DNA of 6,332 nucleotides, taken from positions 1 to 6,332 of the forward strand of contig CAYLOD010000087.1 of assembly GCA_964385235.1 (NCBI GenBank), in the 5' to 3' direction. The position numbers and the translations under genes were made by a program. The notes below the pieces were generated by a model. The model was not told the origin of the DNA. It worked only from the letters and a program-made list of their open reading frames with translations, and ran no database searches. Origin of the DNA: Pseudoruminococcus sp964385235. GTDB taxonomy: Bacteria; Bacillota; Clostridia; Oscillospirales; Acutalibacteraceae. Positions within the stretch are counted from its first letter, which is position 1; every line of letters begins with the position of its first letter. Below, piece after piece: positions 1 to 6,200 of this stretch.

Positions 1-223
1 TGAGGATGATATTTCTAAGCTCCGTGAGTATATCGACCACAACTGCCGGGTAGAGGGCGACCTCAGACGTGACGTCGCGTTCGATATCAAAAGACTCATC
101 GAGATCGGTTGCTACCGCGGCGTTCGTCACCGCAAAGGTCTTCCGGTAAGAGGACAGCGTTCAAAGACAAACGCCCGTACCCGCAAGGGGCCGCGTAAGA
201 CTATGGCGAACAAGAAGAAATAA
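1..223 (+). CDS. rpsM: 30S ribosomal protein S13, C-terminal part (5' truncated)
   Basis: The reading frame is already open at the left edge (first full codon at position 2) and gives 73 residues before TAA at 221-223. The protein is S13 of the small-subunit head, which contacts S19, 16S rRNA and the P-site tRNA. The visible part has the family's strongly conserved tail: VEGDLRRDV, IKRLIEIGCYRG, RHRKGLPVRGQR, then TKAR-like basic sequence ending in TRKGPRK and a lysine-rich end. Family members are about 120 residues long, so roughly the first 45-50 residues lie outside the window. It is followed 20 bases later by rpsK, the usual order of the bacterial alpha operon. Identification is secure; only the start is missing. 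Confidence 0.97.
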   Translation, partial: EDDISKLREYIDHNCRVEGDLRRDVAFDIKRLIEIGCYRGVRHRKGLPVRGQRSKTNARTRKGPRKTMANKKK

Positions 224-228
224 TCTTT

Positions 229-234
229 AGGAGG
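229..234 (+). promoter_or_regulatory. Shine-Dalgarno of rpsK (decides the start codon)
   Basis: A perfect AGGAGG lies 9 bases before ATG 244 and 6 bases before an in-frame TTG at 241. The spacing and the family's usual MAVQ-type N-terminus favour ATG 244. The TTG would add only one extra Met. Confidence 0.85.
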
Positions 235-243
235 GATTTATTG

Positions 244-648
244 ATGGCAGTACAAAAAGGCGCTAAGAAGACAGGCGTTCGCAGACGCCGCGAGCGCAAA
301 AACATTGAAAAGGGCGCAGCACACATTCAGTCCACCTTCAATAATACTATTGTCACTATATCTGACGTACAGGGAAATGCGATTTCATGGGCGAGCGCGG
401 GCGAGCTCGGCTTCAGAGGCTCGAGAAAGTCCACTCCTTTCGCGGCTCAGTCGGCCGCGGAAACAGCCGCCAAGGCCGCTATGGAGCATGGAATGAAGTC
501 GGTTGAGGTTTATGTCAAGGGACCGGGCGCAGGCAGAGAGGCGGCTATCCGTGCTCTGCAGACTGCGGGACTTGAGGTCAGCATGATCAAGGATGTTACT
601 CCTATTCCTCACAACGGTTGCCGTCCTCCCAAGAGAAGACGTGTTTAG
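244..648 (+). CDS. rpsK: 30S ribosomal protein S11
   Basis: The 134-residue protein is S11, a platform protein of the 30S subunit that binds the 16S rRNA central domain near the E site and helps hold mRNA by the Shine-Dalgarno helix. It has a basic N-terminal tail (KTGVRRRRERKN), the conserved core (HIQSTFNNTIVTISD; SAGELGFRGSRKSTPFAAQ; VKGPGAGREAAIRAL) and the nearly invariant C-terminus (DVTPIPHNGCRPPKRRRV). In the tail, Asn124-Gly125 matches the Asn-Gly site that is isoaspartyl-modified in E. coli S11 (family knowledge; not shown here). ATG 244 was chosen over TTG 241 from the AGGAGG spacing. It lies 20 bases after rpsM and 25 bases before rpsD, consistent with one polycistronic message. 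Length is normal for the family. Confidence 0.98.
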   Translation: MAVQKGAKKTGVRRRRERKNIEKGAAHIQSTFNNTIVTISDVQGNAISWASAGELGFRGSRKSTPFAAQSAAETAAKAAMEHGMKSVEVYVKGPGAGREAAIRALQTAGLEVSMIKDVTPIPHNGCRPPKRRRV

Positions 649-673
649 TATGACATTGGAGGTATGATATAAT

Positions 674-1270
674 ATGGCAGTACAAAGAGATCCGGTTTTA
701 AAGAGATGCAGATATTTAGGCATCAGCCCGACAGTTGTCGGTATTGCTAAGGAATCTAAAAAGAATCCTAACGCTAACAGCAGAAGAAAGGTTTCCGAAT
801 ACGGACTACAGCTTAAAGAAAAGCAGAAGCTCAAATTTATCTACGGCGTTCTCGAGAAGCAGTTCTATCACTACTATCAGATCGCTTCCAAGATGGAGGG
901 TCAGGCAGGCAACAACCTTATCGTTTGCCTTGAAACAAGACTTGACAACGTTGTTTTCAGAATGGGTCTTGCGACAACAAGACGTGAGGCAAGACAGCTC
1001 GTCAACCACGGTCACTTCCTTGTAAACGGCAAGAGAGTTGACATTCCCTCATACAGGGTCAAGGTCGGCGACGTTATCTCCCTGAAAGATAAGAGCAAGA
1101 GCAGCCCCAAGTTCAAGACGACCCTCGAGGCTACTCACGGCAGAATAATTCCTCTCTGGCTCGAGGCTGACAAGGACGAGTTTACAGCGAAAGTAACCCG
1201 TATGCCGGTCGTCGAGGATCTTGATTATGATGTAGAAGCTCACCTTATCGTTGAGTTGTACTCCAAGTAA
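674..1270 (+). CDS. rpsD: 30S ribosomal protein S4
   Basis: The 198-residue protein is S4, a primary 16S rRNA binder that nucleates assembly of the 30S body and, in several bacteria, represses its own synthesis. The N-terminal third is basic (PVLKRCRYLGI, NANSRRKVSEYGLQLKEKQKLK) and leads into the conserved YGVLEKQF. The S4 RNA-binding fold spans about residues 87-150, with TRLDNVVFRMGLA, TRREARQLVNHGHFLVNGKR and VKVGDVISLKDKSK. Only two cysteines are present (Cys12 and Cys85), so the four-cysteine N-terminal zinc site of C+ type S4 is absent; this is the zinc-independent C- form. The start is ATG 674, with GGAGG at 658-662, an 11-base gap that is slightly long. It sits between rpsK and rpoA as in most Firmicutes. 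No S4-binding pseudoknot was recognised upstream. Confidence 0.98.
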   Translation: MAVQRDPVLKRCRYLGISPTVVGIAKESKKNPNANSRRKVSEYGLQLKEKQKLKFIYGVLEKQFYHYYQIASKMEGQAGNNLIVCLETRLDNVVFRMGLATTRREARQLVNHGHFLVNGKRVDIPSYRVKVGDVISLKDKSKSSPKFKTTLEATHGRIIPLWLEADKDEFTAKVTRMPVVEDLDYDVEAHLIVELYSK

Positions 1271-1299
1271 TCCGGTCGATTATCACAGGATTCGCTTAT

Positions 1300-1317
1300 T
1301 GGCGGCTTATGCCGTCA
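1300..1317 (+). other. Small hairpin between rpsD and rpoA
   Basis: A 7-bp stem (one G-U pair) closes a TTAT tetraloop: arm 1300-1306, loop 1307-1310, arm 1311-1317. It lies in the longest gap of the operon (67 bases) and ends 6 bases before the rpoA Shine-Dalgarno. It has no downstream U-run, so it is not an intrinsic terminator. It could be an RNA-processing, stability or translation-control element, or chance. The pairing is seen directly; a role is inferred. Confidence 0.4.
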
Positions 1318-1337
1318 TCTGTTAAGGAGGTTAGCTA

Positions 1338-2291
1338 ATGATTGAGATAGAAAAGCCACGCATAGAAACAGCCGAGCTCTCGCCCGACGGTACATTCGGC
1401 AAGTTTGTTGTTGAGCCGCTCGAAAGGGGCTTCGGAAATACACTCGGTAACAGCCTGAGAAGAGTTCTTCTTTCCTCCCTTGAGGGTGTAGCTGTTACAT
1501 CGATCAAGATCGACGGCGTCCTGCATGAATTCTCTACCATCAAGGGAATCAAGGAGGATGTAACTGAGATAGTTCTCAATATGAAGGGTCTTACGGCAAA
1601 GCTCCACTGCAACGGGCCAAAGGTCGTTACAATATCCGCCGAGGGCCCCTGTGAGGTCATAGCCGATGCTATCAAGTGCGACAGCGAGGTCGAGATACTT
1701 AACCCGCAAATGCATATTGCCACGCTCGGTGACGGAGCTAAGCTCAATATGGAGATCACTCTCGACAGAGGTCGCGGCTACATTTCCGCTGAAAAGAATA
1801 AGGCAGCCATGCCGCAGAACATCATAGGAGTTCTCCCCGTTGATTCTATCTACACACCTGTTCTCAAGGTCAACTATACCGTCGAGAATACCCGTGTGGG
1901 GCAGATTACAGACTATGACAAGCTAACGATCGACGTCTGGACTAACGGAGTTATAAACGCGCAGGAGGCTGTATCACTTGCGGCGAGGGTTCTCACGGAA
2001 CACCTTAACCTTTTTGTCAACCTTTCGGATAAGGGTACCAATACCGAGATCATGGTAGAAAAAGATGACAAGGGCAAGGAAAAGGTTCTTGAGATGACAA
2101 TAGAGGAGCTTGACCTTTCAGTTCGCTCCTTTAACTGTCTGAAACGCGCGGGAATCAATACGGTTGAAGACCTGATCAACAAGTCGGAGGACGACATGAT
2201 GAAGGTTAGAAACCTTGGACGTAAATCACTTGAAGAGGTTGTCGAAAAGCTGACAACTCTTGGTTTCAGTTTACAAAACGAGGAAGAATAA
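1338..2291 (+). CDS. rpoA: DNA-directed RNA polymerase subunit alpha
   Basis: The 317-residue protein is the RNA polymerase alpha subunit; two copies form the assembly platform for beta and beta', and the C-terminal domain contacts UP-element DNA and activators. The N-terminal domain (about 1-230) carries the dimerisation/assembly signature GNTLGNSLRRVLLSS at residues 33-47. A charged linker (about 231-248, EKDDKGKEK) leads to the C-terminal domain (about 250-312). Residues corresponding to E. coli alpha-CTD DNA-contact positions are kept with a 2-residue offset: Arg263, Asn266, Lys269 in VRSFNCLK, and Gly294, Lys296, Ser297 in NLGRKSLEE. The start is ATG 1338, 7 bases after a near-perfect AAGGAGG (1324-1330). 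The length is normal. It lies 67 bases after rpsD and 35 before rplQ and is co-transcribed with them by position. Confidence 0.98.
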   Translation: MIEIEKPRIETAELSPDGTFGKFVVEPLERGFGNTLGNSLRRVLLSSLEGVAVTSIKIDGVLHEFSTIKGIKEDVTEIVLNMKGLTAKLHCNGPKVVTISAEGPCEVIADAIKCDSEVEILNPQMHIATLGDGAKLNMEITLDRGRGYISAEKNKAAMPQNIIGVLPVDSIYTPVLKVNYTVENTRVGQITDYDKLTIDVWTNGVINAQEAVSLAARVLTEHLNLFVNLSDKGTNTEIMVEKDDKGKEKVLEMTIEELDLSVRSFNCLKRAGINTVEDLINKSEDDMMKVRNLGRKSLEEVVEKLTTLGFSLQNEEE

Positions 2292-2326
2292 TCCCTTAAT
2301 AACCATAGGTAAAGGAGTGAATATCT

Positions 2327-2668
2327 ATGCCCGGAACAAGAAAGCTCGGCAGAAATACTGCCCACAGAACAGCTATGCTCAGAGCAATGGTAACGTTCCT
2401 GTTTGAGAACGGCAAAATAGAAACAACGGTAACTCGCGCCAAAGAGGTCAGCTCTATGGCAGAGAAACTTGTAACAATAGCTAAGGAGGATAATCTCCAT
2501 AACAAGAGGCTCGTTCTTTCCTTTATAACTAAGGAGGACGTCGCATACAAACTCTTTAAGGAGATCGCTCCGAAGTACGCCAACAAAAACGGCGGCTACA
2601 CGAGAGTCACTAAGACGGGCCCGCGCCGCGGCGACGCTGCGGAAATGGCGATTATTGAGCTTGTCTGA
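2327..2668 (+). CDS. rplQ: 50S ribosomal protein L17
   Basis: The 113-residue protein is L17, a large-subunit protein near the exit of the polypeptide tunnel. It opens with the family signature PGTRKLGRNTAHR followed by AMLRAMVTFLFENGKIETT and TRAKEVSSMAEKLVT, and ends with GGYTRVTKTGPRRGDAA and a short hydrophobic tail (MAIIELV). This is the compact bacterial form without a C-terminal extension. The start is ATG 2327 with AAAGGAG at 2311-2317, a 9-base gap. It is the last gene of the operon: an intrinsic terminator begins about 20 bases after its TGA (2666-2668). In many Firmicutes the next genes are energy-coupling-factor transporter genes (ecfA/ecfT) and truA, and these are absent here. 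Confidence 0.98.
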   Translation: MPGTRKLGRNTAHRTAMLRAMVTFLFENGKIETTVTRAKEVSSMAEKLVTIAKEDNLHNKRLVLSFITKEDVAYKLFKEIAPKYANKNGGYTRVTKTGPRRGDAAEMAIIELV

Positions 2669-2689
2669 TAAATACCGATATTTATACAG

Positions 2690-2729
2690 AAAGAGTTTCC
2701 CGCTGCATGGGCGGGAAGCTCTTTTTTTT
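2690..2729 (+). terminator. Intrinsic terminator of the alpha operon
   Basis: A stem of about 14 bp with one G-U pair (arms about 2690-2703 and 2711-2724, core TTTCCCGC/GCGGGAAG) closes a 7-base loop. A run of eight T residues (2722-2729) follows, partly overlapping the stem base. It lies about 20 bases after the rplQ stop codon, so it ends the ribosomal operon and separates it from the amylase. Confidence 0.95.
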
Positions 2730-2775
2730 GTCAAGGCAGCCGCACGGGTAATTATTGGGTCAACACTCCGCGAAT

Positions 2776-2805
2776 TTGACGGTTTCAGCACTGGAGGCAT
2801 ATATA
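2776..2805 (+). promoter_or_regulatory. Possible sigma-A promoter downstream of the terminator
   Basis: TTGACG (2776-2781) and TATATA (2800-2805) are separated by 18 bases, close to the vegetative consensus, placing a start near 2812. It lies just after the rplQ terminator with no ORF directly downstream. It could therefore drive a small RNA or a long amylase leader, or be a chance match in AT-rich DNA. Confidence 0.3.
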
Positions 2806-2828
2806 AGCTGAATTTGCATACGCTATAC

Positions 2829-2840
2829 ATAACGCGTTAT
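2829..2840. repeat. Perfect 12-bp palindrome
   Basis: ATAACGCGTTAT is a perfect palindrome about 17 bases beyond the start predicted for the 2776-2805 promoter. It is enclosed by an inverted pair AATTTG (2811-2816) and CAAATT (2841-2846). The geometry resembles a repressor operator, but a 12-bp palindrome is expected about once or twice by chance in a window of this size. Confidence 0.3.
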
Positions 2841-2939
2841 CAAATTTAGAACAGTATTAAATAAAAAATTTTATGGAAATTTAAAAATAATAGAATAAAA
2901 AATGATAAATAATATTTGGTTTCTTCAGACAAAAATTTT

Positions 2940-3031
2940 CCCGCATAAAAGACGTGGGATATACCCGCCTAAGTTATAAACGAGGGACAGGCTGAATTGA
3001 CAATTATTATTGCATTACAGTGGTGCCGCCG
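2940..3031. ncRNA. GC island, candidate structured RNA (strand unproven)
   Basis: This 92-base block is about 47% GC (43 of 92), flanked by 14% GC on the left and no G or C for 29 bases on the right. It has no ATG on the + strand and no usable ORF. Locally, GTGGG (2954-2958) can pair either with CCCGC upstream (2940-2944, 9-base loop) or with CCCGC downstream (2964-2968, 5-base loop), and CAAT/ATTG (3001-3012) forms a small hairpin. Such islands in AT-rich spacers often mark non-coding RNAs, but no known family was recognised and no terminator follows on either side. It could also be leftover DNA of another origin. Confidence 0.25.
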
Positions 3032-3180
3032 TAAAATAAAAATATTTATTTTTAAAATTATTATAAACATTAGATATTTTTGTGCAAATTACTGAATAAG
3101 TATGGAAATTTTTCAGATTTAGTGAAATAAATGTAGATTTATTTTTTATAGCCGCATTATTCCTGCCGGGCACAAAAAAA

Positions 3181-3211
3181 TTGATAATTTAATGTATGAT
3201 TGTGATATAAA
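3181..3211 (+). promoter_or_regulatory. Probable promoter of the amylase gene
   Basis: TGATATAAA (3203-3211) is an extended -10 element (TG, one base, then TATAAA at 3206-3211). TTGATA (3181-3186) lies 19 bases upstream as a weak or slightly distant -35, which an extended -10 can tolerate. The start would fall near 3218, giving a leader of about 70 bases before ATG 3290. An A-run and AT-rich DNA upstream could act as an UP element. No clear CcpA cre site was seen nearby. Confidence 0.5.
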
Positions 3212-3214
3212 TTT

Positions 3215-3250
3215 GTACGGAATTTCAGTTCGGCTGTGTCAATTCCGTAC
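3215..3250. repeat. Perfect 10-bp inverted repeat at the amylase transcription start
   Basis: GTACGGAATT (3215-3224) and its exact reverse complement AATTCCGTAC (3241-3250) are separated by 16 bases, within which CAG/CTG (3226-3228 and 3234-3236) could make a small inner stem. The left arm covers the predicted start of transcription, and the right arm ends 22 bases before the Shine-Dalgarno. No U-run follows directly, so a terminator is unlikely. It may be an operator for a sugar-responsive repressor or a 5' stabilising hairpin of the amylase mRNA. Confidence 0.5.
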
Positions 3251-3272
3251 CTGTCCACAATGTGTATTTTTT

Positions 3273-3280
3273 AGAAAGGA
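3273..3280 (+). promoter_or_regulatory. Shine-Dalgarno of the amylase (decides the start codon)
   Basis: AGAAAGGA is followed at once by ATG 3281 and, in the same frame, by ATG 3290. Zero spacing makes 3281 implausible, whereas 3290 is 9 bases away and begins a standard MKKRK signal peptide. The start at 3290 is therefore preferred. Confidence 0.8.
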
Positions 3281-3289
3281 ATGTTTTGC

Positions 3290-6200
3290 ATGAAGAAAAG
3301 AAAAGGTGCGGCGTCGGTCTTAAAGCGTGCTTTGGCGTGCTTTTTATCTGTTGCCGCAGTGGGGACAAGCGGGCTGTTGATTCCGCCGATGGAGGTTGAC
3401 GCCGTGAGTTCGCCTATTCTCTCCGCTGACGAGCGAGGCGTCATCTATGCGAACTCCCGTACGGATTTTCGCGACGAGAGTATCTACTTCTTGATAACCA
3501 CAAGATTTTACGATGGCGACCCGAGCAATAACACCCGTACATCAGAGGACGAAAAGGCAAAGAACCCACCCGACGATCCGTCATGGCGCGGCGACTTCAA
3601 GGGTCTTATAGACAAGCTCGACTACATCAAGGCCCTCGGCTTTACGGCTATATGGATAACGCCTGTCGTCGAGAACAATTCAGGCTATGACTATCACGGC
3701 TATCATGCGTATAATTTCAGCGCGGTTGATACGCGGTATGAATCAAACGGTGTGACGTATCAGGATCTTATAGACGCCTGTCACGCCAAGGGCATGAAGA
3801 TCATTCAGGACGTGGTCGTCAACCACACCTGTAACTGGGGCGAGAAAAATCTTCTTAAAATTACAAGCGATGTTTACTCCGAACGTAATCAGGTGGTCAT
3901 GAACGGCACCGGCGATCCCGAAAACATATACCATCACAACGGGTTCTGCGGCGGCGGCGACTGGGATAACTATGAGGCTCAGAGGAAAACCATCGCTGAC
4001 GACTGTTTTGACCTTGAAACGGAAAATCCAAAGGTCTACAACTATCTTAACGACTGCTATACAAAATATATCAATATGGGAGTAGACGGCTTCCGTGTAG
4101 ATACGGTAAAGCACGTTTCCCGTTTGACGTTTAACTCCGTCTTTGTTCCCGCGTTCAAAAAGGCGGGCGGAGATGACTTCTATATGTTCGGTGAGGTCTG
4201 CACCAAGGGACACGATGTATGGTACCGCGGTAATCCGCCTATTTCTACCTGCTTTTACACATGGGCTGACGACGCGAGCTGGACTGATCGCTGGAGTAAC
4301 GACACAGCGGCTAATGAGGCTCTGGTAGAGGAGCATTATACATCTCATGCGGATACGTCGTCACAGCCGACGAGTACTAACGCTTTCCTTGAGGGCAATA
4401 ATTACCATACGCCCGATAATTCCTTGCGTTCGGGATTGGACGCGATTGACTTCCAGATGCACTGGAGCTTTAACAACGCAAACAGCGCGTTCAACATGGC
4501 TCTCGGAGAGGATAAGTATTTCAGCGATTCGACATGGAACGTCGTTTATGTTGATTCTCACGACTATGCTCCCGACGAATGCCAGACACAAAGATATACG
4601 GGAGGCACGGACGCATGGGCCGAGAATCTCTCGCTTATGTTTACATTCCGCGGCATACCCTGCATTTATTACGGAAGTGAAATTGAATTTCAGGCGGGCA
4701 AGCCGATAGACGTCGGTCCTAATGCCATGCTGAGCGAAACAGGCCGCGCGTATTACGGCGATAACATAGAGGGCACAGTTACCGCCACAGGCTTTACCGA
4801 TTTCGGCAATGTAAGCGGCAAGGTCAAGGATACACTCGCCTCGCCTCTTTCACAGCACTTAATGCGTCTTAACAGAATACGTCAGGCTGTCCCCGCGCTT
4901 AGAAAAGGACAATATTCAACAGAGGGCTGCTCCGGCAATATAGCGTTCAAAAGACGCTATACCGACTCGTCAACGGACAGCTTTGCCTGCGTAGCGATTT
5001 CAAACTCCGCCACATTCTCGGGAATACCCAACGGCAAGTATGTTGACGCTGTTACAGGCGATGTTCAGACAGTTTCAAACGGAACTCTGTCAGCTAATGT
5101 TTCCGGCAAGGGCAACATGAAAGTCTATGTTCTCGACACGACTAAGACTCCTGCTCCCGGAAGGGTTATCCCCAACGGCAAATATCTCACCGACGGCGGT
5201 CCTGTTGAGGACATTGTCGGCGGAAGCGTTGACATTGTTGAGCCGGACGGAATCACCGTCAAACCTTCCTCCGTAACTGTTAAGGAAGGCACATCTGTAA
5301 AGGTAACGGCCACCGTAACCCCTGAAAACGCGACAAACAAAACAGTAACATGGACATCAAACAAAGACAGCATAGCCACCGTCAGCGGCGGAACTATCAC
5401 GGGCGTAGCGCCCGGCTCGGCTGAAATCACAGCGAAAACCTCTAACGGACTTACGGCAAAGGTCAGTGTAAAGGTCACGGAAAATACCGATATTGTCAAA
5501 CCTACTAACATTTCGATCAGCCCGCAGTCGCTTACATTGACAGTGGGTGAATCCGGTAAGCTTACCGCGACGGTTACTCCTGATGAAGCGACGAATAAAA
5601 CGGTAACATGGTCGTCAAACAGTGATTCTGTTGCTTCCGTTGACAACTCAGGTACTGTTAAAGCTGTTGCCGAGGGTGTCGCCACTATTACCGCGCAGAC
5701 CTTTAACGGCTGTGAGGCCACGGCAACCGTAACGGTCGAACCAAAGAGCATACCGACGATAAAAAGCGGCGTATATTTTGAAAAACCGTCTAACTGGGGC
5801 TCTAATATTAACGTATATTTCTTTAAAGACGGTCACGATGTAGGCAATAGTTGGCCGGGAACGCCGATGACTGATATGGGAGACGGCGTATACGCTTACG
5901 AATATGATTCAGACGATCCGAACCTTATGGTTATATTTAACGATGGAACAAATCAGACCAAGGATTTGAATTATGTCAAGAACGGTTATTATGACGTAAA
6001 CGGATATGTTAAGACTATTGAACCTGTTGTAAAGGGTACAGTCATTGTTAAATATGTTGACGAAAGCGGTAAAGTCCTCGCCACGGAAACGCTTACAGGC
6101 GATGTCGGCAGTACCTATACCACAACAGCCAAGACGTTCAGCGGCTATACCCTCAAAACCAAGCCGTCAAACGCGACAGGCAAGTTTACGGAAGCGACAA

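Larger units (their letters stand above)
2731..3289. other. Long intergenic region without a credible gene
   Basis: This stretch of about 560 bases has no convincing coding region on either strand. The first 120 bases have mixed composition. From about 2847 it becomes very AT-rich (about 14% GC at 2881-2939, none at 3032-3060, about 20% at 3061-3120), apart from a GC-richer island at 2940-3031 and a short one at 3151-3173. The last 110 bases carry the likely control region of the amylase. No tRNA, known riboswitch, CRISPR or insertion-sequence end was recognised. Confidence 0.85.

Noticed and set aside
1913..2830. 305-codon open frame on the - strand across rpoA, rplQ and the terminator
   Set aside because: It lies antisense to two certain genes and runs through the operon terminator; the translation is Ser/Leu/Arg-rich with no recognisable motif. 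It is a shadow of the coding strand.
2655..2849. 64-codon + strand frame overlapping the end of rplQ
   Set aside because: It starts inside rplQ, reads through the terminator hairpin and has no Shine-Dalgarno or recognisable motif.
2997..3002. Exact TTGACA, a consensus -35
   Set aside because: At the required 16-18 base spacing only GC-containing sequence around GTGGTG is found, with no -10 element.
3033..3052. A/T-only inverted repeat AAAATAAA/TTTATTTT
   Set aside because: A pure A-T stem of 8 bp would be weak and is expected in sequence without G or C; no functional sign.
2872..3111. Direct repeat TATGGAAATTT at 2872-2882 and 3101-3111
   Set aside because: An 11-base match in very AT-rich DNA is not surprising by chance, and the flanks do not extend it.
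3281..3289. Upstream in-frame ATG (3281) as the amylase start
   Set aside because: It touches the Shine-Dalgarno with no spacer and would put Phe-Cys before the normal MKKRK signal-peptide start.
3743..4348. 201-codon open frame on the - strand within the amylase barrel
   Set aside because: The opposite strand encodes the conserved GH13 motifs, so this is a shadow frame.
5125..5751. 208-codon open frame on the - strand opposite the Big_2 region
   Set aside because: Its repetitive Val/Thr/Ser pattern is simply the antisense image of the tandem Big_2 domains; there is no good ribosome binding site or family match.
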